A stretch of DNA of 64,000 bases, from contig NC_084794.1 of NCBI RefSeq assembly GCF_963169125.1, positions 91,433,018-91,497,017 of the forward strand. The letters are read 5' to 3'. Position 1 is the first letter of the stretch, and each line of letters starts with the position of its first letter. Positions 23,060 through 35,483 of the stretch are shown here, piece after piece. Below the pieces are notes generated by a model. It did no database searches and had not been told where the DNA came from. It saw nothing but the letters and a program-made list of their open reading frames with translations. The stretch comes from Humulus lupulus (taxonomy: Eukaryota > Streptophyta > Magnoliopsida > Rosales > Cannabaceae). The position numbers and the translations under genes were made by a program.

Positions 23060-24960
23060 CCGCTGAGTCCAGCACACCGTCAGGATTTGAAGTTTATATT
23101 TTTTCTAGCTCGCGATCTACAAACTGGTTTATATGGCCTATGACATCGCTATTCAAAGCCTAGATGGGACCCCTATGAGGAGCAGAGATACCCATCTCCA
23201 TGTGCGAAGCTGGGATAGAGCTTGACGTAGCTGGCAAGACAGCAAGAGGAACTAGAGGAGGAACCTCCAAAGTAGTGAGCATAGTCTCATTTGGAACCCC
23301 GAACTGCGAGGAAGGTAGCCTTTTCTCCTTGTTCTGAGCTCCAGTGGAGGAACCCCCAGGTCTAGAATGGACAACCTTTTTAATGACCTGAGGTTTCTTG
23401 ATCGCCGGGCCTGAGGAATCGAAAGCTGAAGTTAGAACGTCAATATCTTTGTATGCAAATAATAGAATTAGGTTAGAAACACTTTAATGAAACTTGCCAA
23501 AACAAGGAAAAAGATAATGACCCTACCCTCCGAGCTAGTGGAGAAGTCTAGAACTATTAGATTAGGAACTAGATTATCATAAATGGGGCTGGTTAGATCG
23601 AGGATAATTGGGTTCGTTGGAGACTTGGGTGGAACTATTTCAACCACGAGAGAAACATTATCAGGCTCGAGCTCCTCATCTGAGCTCGGATCATTTTCTT
23701 CGTACACTGAAATGAGATATAGTGAGCCAGGAGACAAGATGATACCAAGATGAATATAGGTGTCATATTGTTAGAATAGGGAACTCCTAAAGTTAAAGGT
23801 GTTATCAACTATGGCAGTCTTATTGGGAAGGCCAAGGTCGTAGCGAGGAACTAAGAGGTCTACACACTTTTGGAGGGTGACATTCCTTTCTAGATTAGCG
23901 TGCCTGGTCAGGATCTACTTTGGATCATGTCGGATTAACATGAAGCAGGCAGAAGCCCAGTTAATGTCAGGTCCAAGGTTACCTTGATTAGAGGTGTTGG
24001 CTGCAGCCCCAATTGGGCTCGAGTCACAACATGACTTGGAGCTTCTGAGATGCACAATTGCATACTAACAACGTGACCTCCTCTTCTTCTTTGATCTCCT
24101 CCACTATAGCAAGGGTTCTCTTGTTAGAAGGACCCCCAAGGTCGAAAAGTGAGGGGTTGATCCTCTCCGATCAACTTACAAGCCACCATACATTCGTCCG
24201 TCATTATAGCTCACCATAGTTTCTCTTCGGCTGGGATGGAGGAGAGCTCATAATATTGAGCCTTCCAGACCTCAAAAGCTTCAAACCTCTTTTAGATAGT
24301 TGTGTATACAATTAACTCGTTTAGAATAGTGAAAATTGTGAAGCAAACAAAAATACATATAAAATAACCAAGGTAAAAAGTACTTGTGATGTCGGTTGAA
24401 GTATTCGTGTTTGTAGACTCGAACCCATACGACATGAAGAATATGTTATTAAAATTTCTTGGATGACTCGGGTGCCGATGATAGTGGCGGTCCTAGGGAA
24501 CTGGTTGAGGTAATAAAACCCATCACCTTTGGTCTTGGTGTTGGGGTTAGCCTTGAGAAAGAAAAAATAAAGAACGTCATTTGGGTGGGGTCCTCCTAAC
24601 TATGCCTATGAAATAAATATTTTAATTCTGCGAGGAGGCAATACGTATTTGGAGGGAGCTGAAAAGGGGCTAGCTTCACGAAATTCAGAAAGTCTGAAAA
24701 TATACATGCTCAATGGCAAAATGCCCTCGCCTTCAAATGCTTCTCTCTTAAAGCCCCAAAGTTTTCCTCCAAATGAGTGCAGCTCTGTTCTCCCTCGAAG
24801 GTTGGGCGAGCATAAAATTTTGAGCTCGTTTGAATGCCATGAATCTTCATGATGGCATTCACTTGGGGCAACGAAACTATTCGGGAAACGATTCTCTCTG
24901 CCTCGAAGAAACTATTCGCATTCGTCTCGTCCTCCCTCTCCACCACTGGTCGAAACTATT
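23060..24960 (-). pseudogene. Accessory antisense ORF of Tat element D
   Basis: Minus-strand homologue of the ORF at 494-3172: FFEAERIVSRIVSLPQVNAIM near 24900 matches FFEAERIVSRITTQGRVNKIM, and EENDPSSDEELEPD near 23700 corresponds to the acidic part before intron 2. A splice donor after a Gly codon (GGAGG then GTAGGG, intron starting at 23526) is at the same place as intron 2 of copy A. The acceptor is unclear; AAAG and TTCAG candidates lie near 23440-23410. A Ser/Pro-rich stretch follows (about 23400-23160), and the coiled coil is lost with the break at 23040. Stops and frameshifts are frequent. Confidence 0.72.
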
Positions 24961-25627
24961 GGAATGATGACTCATTATGATTCGACAGTATAATTTAGTT
25001 TACCTAGGTATACAACAGTGTTAACTATTAGTGGGTGACCTAAGGGAATGACTCTGGGATACTGTTTGAAGTTTCATATAAATGGATCGTGAAAAATAAC
25101 CAAGAGTAAACTACAGGATAACTCTACCCAAATATTTGGGGATGGAAACCTAAGTTCTACGAGCTAGAAACTCCTACGAAACTGGCTAAATCCTATGAAC
25201 TATAAAATCCTACATGAGTTAATGAAAAAGGATTTCTTTGCATGGGGATTCACGCGCCCTGTCATCTCGGGAATAGCGTGTAAAAACCTTGTTTTGGAAA
25301 GCAGTTTTAATACAAAACCACTCAGCAAGCGTAGCCTCTAAGCTACCCAGTTTTGGGGTTCAAAACCCATAATTTACCCTAAAATTTCCTAACTTGTTAT
25401 TGATTCAAACCCCAAAAACCCATAAAAATGCCCAGAAAAACTAGCACATTGCATTTTCTTAGTACCCTTAACACTACCAAATCAATAGACTTTTCTTACA
25501 AGTTATGAATATTCAAACCAAACTCTCAAATAGAAAAAGTATGTAAGAAATGCAGCATTACAGAGACATTTCAAGGAAACGAAGTCAAAACCAAGAAAAA
25601 TAAATTAGAAGCCAAGATTTGTGAACA

Positions 25628-25799
25628 CTTACAATGGATTGAAGTTGTGATTATGATTAGAACTCGAAGAATCGGCAAGACCGGGAGATCAAATCCAGAA
25701 AGTGAGGGCTTGAGAACTTCAGAGAAACGAGAGAGAATATGGAAGGTTTTAGTAAGAGTGAAAAAGGTGGTAGGGGAGATAAGAGAGGGCTTATATGCA
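25628..25799 (-). promoter_or_regulatory. Putative promoter and leader of the Tat antisense ORF (element D)
   Basis: In the minus direction a TATA box (TGCATATAAG, 25799-25790) is followed by a CT-rich leader (CCCTCTCTTATCTCCCC..., CTCTCTCGTTTCTCTG), which is typical around plant transcription starts. About 160 bases further is a strong splice donor, ATTGTAAGTG (GT at 25632-25631). The likely start is 25-30 bases after the TATA box, about 25765. This would give a spliced leader joined to the accessory ORF at about 24950. The homologous part of element A lies outside the window, so conservation cannot be tested here. Confidence 0.55.
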
Positions 25800-26325
25800 G
25801 AATAAGCCCGGGGTGAAACCGGGACCATTCGATCGAGGGATTTTTAGATCTGAAGGTCATAATCAAATGAGTGAAACAATAGCAAAAAAGATGACAAGAT
25901 AATTGTCATAGTACTCAGGAACCTAAACAGACACCTATCAAAACGAGACACATATCAAAGTACGCTATAGGGTAGGTGGGCACGTTTCCCATGAAAGGAG
26001 TGAATAAGCCTCTATTATGCTTGTCAAAAGTAGGGGTGATGTCATACACGAGCAGAGGCTTGGGGGGAAAATGTTATACCTAAAAAATAGGAGATGGTGT
26101 GTCCTGTTCGCGGTTCATTTGGGAAGCATTTAATGAAGTTATTCTTGGTTCTGAGAACATGGTACGAGTTTCCTAATGAGTAGCTCATGATAAGTACAGG
26201 TCGGCAAGGTATCAAGGAGATCGTTTAGTGAAGAAAGAGCATGAGCTTCTCGAGATTCAGATCGGCAACACCTGGAAACCCTTAGCTCGCGAAGTGTATA
26301 TTCAGCTTGTTGTTGACGCATAGAA

Positions 26326-28273
26326 TGTTGGGATTTATGCCCTAAAAACATGTAAAGATATTTTATTGATTTAAATAAAAGTACAATTTTATTATAGTTG
26401 AATGTTATAATTGAATAATTTATATGAATATCAAGAAAATTTCATATTCATTTATGAGGATATGATCTTGTATTAGTACGAGAGAATTAAGATAATATAC
26501 AATGAATAAAATAGTCAGTAACATATTAAAGTAAGGAATCTTTAATGAATAGCTACTAGTACGGTTTACTACGTGTACGGGATGCAAGTAGTTTAGATTC
26601 GGATTACTGGTGTGGATAGACATCTTAGTAAAGGTACTATATATAATAGAGATTATATATGACAAGACCGGTATGAATTAACTATCTTTATAAACTTACC
26701 GTTTTCCATAAAGATTTAATTCTTATCATAATAGATGATCATTTGTAAATCAGTCTAAATCCTGGTAGTCATGAACTCTTGTTTGTGCTTATTGTATCTT
26801 TTGATTCACTCGTTAAGGTTGCTTATTGTATCATAATATCATGAATGGCTGGGAATATGATTTACAATAATAGAATCCACACTTTCCTAACGGATCAAAT
26901 ATTGGTTCCCTTATGGGTTAATTCTAGAACTGAATAGTTATTGAGCTCAAATCTATAATTTGATTATAAATTAATTATTCTCTAGTGAATTAATGGTACT
27001 TATGGAATAAGAGGTAATTAGAAGGGTAAAACGATAATTTTGACCAGCTCTAATTAAAGAACCAATAATTGGAGGAAAAAACTATATTTATTGATTATAT
27101 AAATGGAGTACAAAGAAAACTCTGTAAATATAATTCTATAAATACTTAGAATGCAATTCCATATTTTTAGTGGAGTCATCATGGAATTAATAAATAAAAT
27201 TATTAGATTAAATAGTTTAATTAATAATCTGGTTTATTGAAGCTTCGTATTATAGGTCCATAGTCCCCAGGTCACCTCTGTCCTACAATGTCAAGGGTAA
27301 GGATGTCATAAGGAGGACTTAATTGCAAATGAATTAATTTTATGGGGCAAGGAAATAATGATGTGATAGTTATAGGCAATTGATTAATTGTAAATTAATT
27401 AATTATTTAACTGTATAGTTTTTGTTTTGAAAAAATATATGTTAAAATAAATATTAATCATAGTAATCATGTATAAAGAGATTAATTATTATCTTATTAC
27501 AAGATATTTATTTAAAACTGATATTTTAAGATAAAGTTAATTTTTAATTAACTGATATTTATTTTGGGATAAATATATTATCTTAAATATTAATTAAACA
27601 AACAAATGAGGAAATTAGGGAAATCCCCGATATATTATCTTAAATAGTGAGTGTGTGGCACCACCGAGGGATTGAAAATATCCATGGGATTTGAATTTTG
27701 AATTTCAAAACTTATTTGTTTATTTAATTATTTTTTTTAAATATGATTTAAATTAAATATGTAGTAATTAATTGGTTTCATTTTAAATAAAATAAATACT
27801 AATTAAATTAGTTAATTATCTTTATAAATCTGAAATAAATGACACTTTCAGAAGAAGTTTAAAATTTTATTTTTAACTATCAGACTCTCTCAAGAAAAGA
27901 ATCAATAAAATTTCCTAAACTTGAAATTCTAAAAATTTCTATAGCATCTCTCTTCTCAATCCTCTCTAGATATCATGTGTTGAGTACATCTAGAGAGTCT
28001 AAATCAACCTTTGATTCATATGTGCCCACACACATCTTTGTGTGTTTGAGGATTGATCTGGAAGATCATGGTGTGAGCTTTCACAATAATGATAGGAAGA
28101 TCGTTGATTTAAACAAAAAGATTCAATGACACTTGATAGGCTTCAAAAGGTAATCTTTCATCTATTTGTATGTGATTTAATATATCTATATATGTATGAT
28201 CCTAACTGGTATTAATAATTTTTAAAATATCTCATTCCGCTGCATATTCTAATTTTCATATTTAATACCAACA
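26326..28273 (+). mobile_element. Copia solo LTR, 1948 bp, inserted in element D's 3' LTR
   Basis: Starts TGTTGGGATTTATGCCC and ends AATACCAACA. The flanks TAGAA (26321-26325) and TGGAA (28274-28278) differ at one base, and the sequence on the right continues the host LTR. It is related in reverse to the truncated LTR at 7949-9597. AT-rich, no coding region. A solo LTR arises by recombination between the two LTRs of a full element. Confidence 0.8.
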
Positions 28274-28369
28274 TGGAATGCACAAATTCGAATCCCTAAA
28301 GACTTGAGATTATATATACATAATAAGAATATTCAAATCTTGCCTGATAAATGTATAATATTAGGTAAT

Positions 28370-28632
28370 TGTTATAAAACTATTAAGATTGTAGAAATAT
28401 AAAGTATAAAGAAAATAAATAGACTGAATAATAGAGAGATGTAAAGAGAGAGTGAAACTCTTGTATATGATATTTCAATGGGAGAAGGACCCCTATTTAT
28501 ACAGATAAATAAGCCCTAAGAAAATTGGGTAACTACTCTCAATACAATCAAGAATTAATGTTGATATTTTACTTTGGGTAACCTAGTGATTCTTCATTAT
28601 TATGGACATCCATATATATAATATTTATAACA
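28370..28632 (-). repeat. 3' LTR of copia element F
   Basis: TGTTATAAAACTATTAAG ... ATATTTATAACA, 263 bp. The reverse complement starts TGTTATAAAT, so the ends form a short inverted repeat. Aligns to 41884-42148 over its length. Confidence 0.9.
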
Positions 28633-28644
28633 CTCCGCCTTGGA

Positions 28645-29205
28645 GGTCCATAAAAATTGCCTCATTAAAAACCTTACTAGAAAAACCCAGTAGGATAAAA
28701 GTTAGGCCAAGGGGAAAAGAGTGCAATGTATATTTACTCCCCCTCATTTCGATGCTTTTGAAGATCCTTTAATCGACGCATTATGATCTTATGTACCATC
28801 TTCTCGAATGTTGATGTTGGTAATGACTTTGTAAATAAGTCTGCAAGATTGTCGCTTGATCGAATTTGATGAACATCAAATCATCACTCTTTTGAAGATC
28901 ACGTGCAAAGAAGAACTGCGGTGAAATGTATTTAAATCTATCTCTATTAAGGTATTATGCATCATTATCTTTATAGAGAATTGTTGGTATTTCTTTATCG
29001 AGTGATAATCAACATGTTCCTCAAATATGTTGTTTCGTTGATCTCAATCACACATTTTCCCCTTGCCTCATGAATTGCAAGTATCTCAATATGATTTAAA
29101 GTTGTCTCGTTAAAAACCTTGTTAGGAAAACCTACTAGGACAAAACCTGAACTAAGGGAAAAAGAGTGCAACACATATATATCTCCCCCTCATGCATATA
29201 TCCAT
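28645..29205 (-). repeat. Duplicated copia 3'-UTR module (two copies)
   Basis: The conserved segment between a copia pol stop and the 3' LTR occurs at about 28650-28745 and again at about 29095-29205. In minus each has GAGGGGGAG, a TTGCACTCTTTT stretch and AAGGTTTTTAA(C/T)GAG. The outer copy is next to the LTR as expected; the inner one lies upstream of the pol remnant, implying an internal duplication or a join of two copia elements. Confidence 0.7.
28740..29110 (-). pseudogene. Copia RNase H C-terminus, decayed (element F)
   Basis: In minus, different frames give HEARGKCVIEI, YISPQFFFARDLQKS, NLADLFTKSLPTSTFEKMVHKI and MRRLKDLQKHRNEGE followed by a stop near 28738. This is the standard end of a plant copia polyprotein (the adapted RNase H tail before the 3' UTR). 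Several frameshifts are needed. It corresponds to roughly the last 110-120 residues; nothing of RT, integrase, protease or gag is recognisable elsewhere in F. Confidence 0.75.
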
Positions 29206-32200
29206 GGTAACTTTCGTGATCAACTATCTCATATGAGTTTCATTGTAATTATAAATCACCATAAATTATCTATGATCACATATTTACTATAACTCTTCTA
29301 GGGCATATGTGTAGAATGGAATATGAATATTTATCCAACATATTAAATCAATCAAGTATATATCCTTGTTCATTATCATATCATATCAACAATGTTATAA
29401 TATGCATCATATTTGTGGATATTTATTATCTATGACTATGTTCAATCCAAAATTTGAAATTTAAATATGTTCATATGAATGGATATCTTCGATAATATCA
29501 ATTTTCATTTGCAATAAAGATGGTACTTCGGGACCATATTTTCGTTGCATTCTCATTACATGTTCTTTAATTTCTACATCAAGTGATCATATATACTATG
29601 ATTCTTTACGCATACGAAGTTCTTTGGGATGTCCCTACTCATAATTTAATCTATAAACAAAGAATATATTTAATAATTCTCAATCTACAAGATGAAATAA
29701 GAAATCATTCTTCAATAGTTTATAAAATTATCAGGAGCTCTTCAAGAGCTTTTTCCAACGTATTACTTACGAATTCATATTGTATAGACAATCATACATA
29801 TAATTTCAAATAATTATTCACCTACATGTCTTTAATCCAACGAAATATCTTTATTGTATAATGCGCGCAACTTTGAATTTATATCTCATAAGACATGTTA
29901 AATTCTTCTAGAATTTTTTTGGTAAGCCATATTTTAAATTCTCATATTACTAGTCGCTCCAAATAAATAATTTGTGTTGCAACGTTTATATGACACATAC
30001 CAATTCTCATAAAACATATATACTCCAGGCTATAATCAAATCTTGATTATATTTTCTCATAATAATACGTATATACATTTATTTAATCATTCTCTTGTCT
30101 ATGCAAGTTTTGTACAATAATTTGTTTGTGTACAAATATACAAAATTCTCATTAGAATTATTTTTTCTTGTACAAATATTTATTTGTACCCCTACATGTT
30201 TTATTTCACTTTAAGTGAGTAAATTTATACTGCCTGGATTGCATCATATAATTTTGGCCAAAATTATATATACATTGCTAATTGTCAACTCGTTTAATAT
30301 CATGATCATTACTATCTCATATTAGTTTATTGCATATGCAAACATTTTGTATTGTCGACAATAATTCATATTATGATAATTTCCTCCCATATTGACATAA
30401 CTTATAAAGATCTCATTATTTTCAACATACTTGTCAAACATGTATATTATTTATAGATACCTATATAACCACTTCAAGGGCTTTAATTATTATCAACTTT
30501 GTTATGTCTATAATTTCTATAAGGAGTCTCTTCAGGAGCACCGTTTTTATTTAATGTTCAAATTATCAAACTTTATAACATTAAGGTATCATCACGAGTT
30601 CCTCTTACTTACAACATCTTTAGGACAAACCAAATGAACATTTGTTTTCATAATTTCTACTTTGTTCACTTACGTTTCAAGTGTTATTAGACTCATGCTG
30701 ACGCAATTTAAATAATATTGATTTGCAGTTGGCATACATATATGTATGATTTTATCATTTTGAACTTCTAGTTCTTATTTTGTGCAAGGATAATTTTTCA
30801 AAATATTCATCGATCCAACTGCATTTCTCTCCCCCTGATCGAGAGAATATTTAAAATTTTAATACAACCTGCAGGGATTTCAATATATCACAATAAATTA
30901 ATATTTTTTCAAACTCATATGTATTATTGGGTCATTGAACTTCAGGTTCAATAAATCACAATTACAAACATATTTCATTTTCAAGAATGAGTCATATATT
31001 TATAGTTGAAAATATACAAGCTTATAATTCTTGTAAGTTCATGATCATATGACCTTATCACATTGATAAGAAATTATGCAATAAAAATTCAACAATGATT
31101 CAAAAATGAAAAGTGAATATAATTAAAGGGAATATACTTAGTTGGTACCCTATATTTTATTGAAATACAAGTTTGGTACCTTCTAATATAAAAAATACTT
31201 GGTGGGTACCCTCTATTTGTAAAATTAGTCAAGAATGATACCTTGTACTCAAATTTGGTTAATAATTCTTTCATAATACCTTAAATACCCTTAGTTATAA
31301 ATACTTAAATAATACAAATAAGATTTATAATATATATAAGTGAACAGTAATAAATTAAATTATAAAAATCTGTTTCAAAAAAGTAATCTGATTAAAAATA
31401 AATTGGTTTTAAAATAATAGAAAAACTAATTTTAAATAATAAAAAATAAAAATCTAATTAATAAAAAAAAACCTCTTTTTTCTTCTAATTTCCCTACATT
31501 CTCTCATTCTTTCTCTCATTCTCCCTTATGTTTTTACTAAACAACTCAAAACTAAAAACAAAATTTTTTTTTGCCATATTTTTTCTTTCTTCCTGGAAGT
31601 TCATTTCTCTCCTCATACAGTAGTATTCATATACTGGTAATTGGGCACATTCATTTATGGGTTTTGTAAACAAGAAAATACATATAACAGTTTAGATTTA
31701 ACAAAAATTAAAATACTAACAATAATCACAGCACCAACAATCAGTATGTTCATCACGCCACCACACATCTCCATCGCTGCGAGCGTCGAGTGAGCTCTAT
31801 CCATCTCTGTCGCGACTTCAAGCGCCACCCTTGCTAGCCTGTTCTGAGAAGAAACCCAGCAGCCCAGATCGTCTCAAACCCAGTCTGCCGTCTAACTCTA
31901 TCCACTGAAAAAGCTCGCCCCTCCGTCGCCTTCTGCCTTCAGCACTAGCTTATGGATTTGACATGCAATGAGGTGAAGAAGAACGAGAGTATTAGAAACA
32001 AGAAGAAGAAGAAGATGGATAGGAAATACATCGAGAAGGAGATAAAGGAAAAGGAAATAGAAAAAATAAAAAATAAGTTTTTTAATTTTTTATTAATTAA
32101 AATATATTTTTAATTAGTTTTTTTATTATTTTAAAATCAAATTATTTTTAATCAGATTACTTTTTATTAAGAAATTTTTATGATTTAAATTATTAATATT

Positions 32201-33704
32201 TATATATATATATTATAAATCCTATTTTTATTATTTAAATATCTATAAGTAAGGGTATTTGAGGTATTATCAAAAAATTGTTGTTCAAATTAGGCTGCAA
32301 GGTACTATTTTTGACTAATTTTAAAAATAAAGGGTACTTAATAAGCATTTTTTGTATTAGAGAGTACCAAACTTGCATTTCAATGAAATAGAGGGTACCA
32401 ACTAAGTATATTTCTATAATTAAATACTCATTATCAAAATAATATAATTTATTTTTCTCATACATCTTAAATAAAAAAAATATATAACTATATAGAAAAA
32501 TAATTTTAAGAAGAAATATAATTTCAACTTATAAATAATTATGAAAATTTTGATAAATGAATGCACTAACATTCTAATGAGTGATACTTTTATAAATGAT
32601 ATATATAAATATATGTGAAGTAAAAATTTAACAATAAAACTGGACATGTTAAAATATTTATAAACATAACATTTGAAAACTAGTTGAAATATATATATAT
32701 TTATTTTAAAAATGCAAGATATTCAAATTTATTTTCACTTCCCATATGCAAAATATATATACATATTTTCTTGAGCACCATATAAAAATTAATAATAAAA
32801 AGAATCTTCTGGTTCTTCTCTAAATTTAGGGAAATTTATACATTTCATTGCATCTAATTGATCATTCAATTAATGAACTTCAAGTTCACTATACTTTGTA
32901 TTTTACTAAAATTTTCAACATATACATAACCACTATAAAAGTTTCATTTTTGTTTATATACTAGAGAATGAAATAATTTTAATATCTTTCAAAATATATA
33001 ATAGCATTGATTCTTCAAGAATCAGATTTCTCCATTTGAATTTTGTAATATATTATGTTCAACAACATTATATTTAACAATTTTATCTATCCAATGGTGT
33101 GCTTGCTTAAAAGTATAATGATTTTTAAAATATAAACTTATCATTCATTAAAGTTAATACAAAATGATAATAATCATCATTGTTGTAACCAAATAGATAT
33201 AATCATAATATGAATATATCACTTATTTTTCTTTCTCATTTCTTTCCAACAAGTGGTCAAATTTATTAATGAAATAAATCATTCCTTATTCTTATGACTA
33301 GATATATATTATATAATTAAATGTACAACTGGTACATATTATAAGTCATTTTTTTCCACATTCACAATTATATAGAAATTGTACAATTGGTACATAAAAT
33401 ATGTTTAATTTTAGCGCAATATATTGTGTTAAGGGTTCATTAAGAACATTTTCAAATAATCTTTGTGACTTTATAACACTTTGAGGAATGTAATTATAAA
33501 TTACATTTTGATCAATGACAAAGTTCACTATAATATTAATAATTAGATATTCACTTCTAGGAATGTGCAGTGAATAATTGACATAAGTAATAAATCATTC
33601 ACTTCAAGGAATAGCATTGAAAATACCATACTCGCTTCTGGCAAGAAATATTGCATATATAATAACATGACTAATAATATCAATACTCTTTAAAATGAAA
33701 TTTA
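29206..33704 (-). other. Non-coding interior of element F with short hairpins
   Basis: AT-rich with no protein similarity that I recognise; open frames are short and random-looking. It contains the Mutator-like element at 31128-32415 and seven short inverted repeats centred on CTTC(A/T)(A/G)G: 29736-29750, 30762-30774, 30935-30951, 32874-32888, 33008-33024, 33549-33564 and 33597-33612. Two more lie in the other arm of F (41030-41045 and 41315-41330). Confidence 0.65.
31128..32415. mobile_element. Mutator-like non-autonomous element, 1288 bp, with GC-rich core
   Basis: Long inverted repeats of about 170-180 bp: left GGGAATATACTTAGTTGGTAC, right end its complement with a few changes. Perfect 9-bp duplication ATAATTAAA at 31119-31127 and 32416-32424. 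The core (about 31735-32010) is markedly more GC-rich than its surroundings and is followed by GAAGAAGAAGAAGA. No transposase. The GC-rich core may be captured host sequence, but no protein is recognised in it. Confidence 0.9.
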
Positions 33705-33709
33705 CTTTC

Positions 33710-33854
33710 TGTAAACAATGGTGAAGTGAATAATTGTCTTGTATATTTCATTGAGAAAATATCATTTATTTATACACAACTTAGGGAAACTAATTAGCCT
33801 AATTTCTAGCTAATTTTACAGCTAATATATTACAGCTAATATACATATCCAACA
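33710..33854 (-). repeat. 3' LTR of copia element G
   Basis: 145 bp, starts TGTAAACAATGGTGAAG, ends CATATCCAACA. Compared with the right LTR it lacks a segment of about 30 bp and has a duplicated AGCTAATAT-type segment; only a handful of substitutions otherwise. Confidence 0.92.
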
Positions 33855-33906
33855 CTCCCCCTCAAGCTGGAGCATATATGTTAATCATGCCCAGCTTGTT
33901 ACAAAA

Positions 33907-35480
33907 TTAATCAACCCGCACCCCATTAAGAGGTTTTGTGAAGATGTCCCCTAGTTGATCTCCAATCTTCACATATCCTGTAGAAATTAAATCTTGCTTA
34001 ATCTTCTCACGAACAAAATAACAATCAATTTCGATGTGCTTAGTCCGCTCATGAAACACAGGATTAGATGCAATATGAAGAGCAGCCTGGTTATCATACC
34101 ACAACTTTGCTGGTACTGAAGTTTTGAGTCCTACTTCAGTCAATAGCTGATGCATCCATATTACCTCACCCACAGATTGTGCCATAGCTCTATATTCTGA
34201 CTCATCATTGGAATGTGACACAACATTCTGCTTCTTACTCTTCCAATAGACCAAATTTCCTCCAACAAAAATACAGTAACCTAAAGTGGATCTTCTATCT
34301 ACCTTGGAACATGCCCAATCTGCATCTGAGAAACACTCAATATGAGTGTGCCCATGATTTGTGTACACGATGCCTCGTCCTGGTGCTCCTTTCAAGTAGC
34401 ACAAAATTTTCTCTAACGCTGCCCAATGATGAATTGTTGGAGAAGGCATAAACTGACTGACCACACTAAAAGAGAATGCAATATATGGACGAGTCACAAT
34501 AAGATAATTCAACTTTCCAACCAACCTGCGATACTTTTCAGGGTCTTCAAATGGTTCCCCATCTCTTGTAAGGTGCACAACAAAATTCACTGGAGTATTA
34601 CAAGGCTTTGTTCCCAACTTTCCTATCTCAGTCAGCAAATCAAGTACATACTTTCTTTGAGATAGAAAAATACCTTGTTTACTACGAGTGACTTCAACTC
34701 CAAAGAAATACTTGAGCGCCCCCAAATCTTTCATGTGAAACTAAGTATGAATGAAAGATTTAAGAGATGAGATTCCTCTAGTATCATTTCCAATATTAAC
34801 AATGTCATCCACATATACAACTAACAGAATGATACCAGCAGTTGATCGCTTATAGAACATAGAATGGTCTGACTTACTCTTCAACATTCCAAATTTCTCA
34901 ACAGCCTGACTAAATTTACCAAACCAATCACGAGGACTTTGTTTCAAACCATATAAAGATTTTCGAAGATGACAGACTCACCCTGACTCCCCCTGAGCAA
35001 CAAAACCAGGAGGTTGCTCCATATACACCTCCTCCTAAAGATCTCCATGAAGAAAAGCATTTTTGATATCTAACTAATGTAAAGGACAATGGTGAGTAGC
35101 GGCCATATAAATTAACAACCGAATATATTTCAACTTAGCAACAGGAGAAAAAGTATCACAATAGTCCACTCCATAGGTTTGAGCATAACCCTTAGCAACA
35201 AGACAGGCCTTTAAGCGAGCAATTGAGCCATCTAGATGACCTTAACAGTGAATACCCATTTGCACCCTATGGCCCGTTTTCTGGAAGGTAAATAAACCAA
35301 GTCCCAAGTACTATTTTCATCTAAAGCATTCATCTCTTCTACCATTGCATTATGCCAACCAGGATGAGATATGGCTTCACAAACAATTTTAAGAATCGAG
35401 ATAGAATCCAGGGAAGCAATAAAAGAGCAAGAAGAAGATGACAAGTGATTATAAAAAATAAAAGAAGAAATAGGATAAGT
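33907..35480 (-). pseudogene. Element G reverse transcriptase and RNase H (copia)
   Basis: In minus: WHNAMVEEMNALDENSTWDLV and GCKWVFTVK (RT start, about 35370-35240), a broken middle part, then YVDD intact at 34815-34804 in LLVVYVDDIVNIGND. DLGALKYFFGVEV, CNTPVNF and YRRLVGKLNYL follow, then RNase H with FSDADWACSKVDRRS (Asp), DNQAALHIASNPVFHERTKHIEID and IFTKPLN near 33920. The stretch 34734-33907 is open for 275 codons. Frameshifts separate it from the upstream parts (34741-34947, 35232-35444). The catalytic boxes survive, so inactivation is by frame breaks. Confidence 0.88.
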
Positions 35481-35483
35481 GCA

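Noticed and set aside
31735..32010. GC-rich core of the Mutator-like element as a captured, functional exon
   Set aside because: No convincing protein similarity or splice sites seen; kept only as a possibility in the findings.
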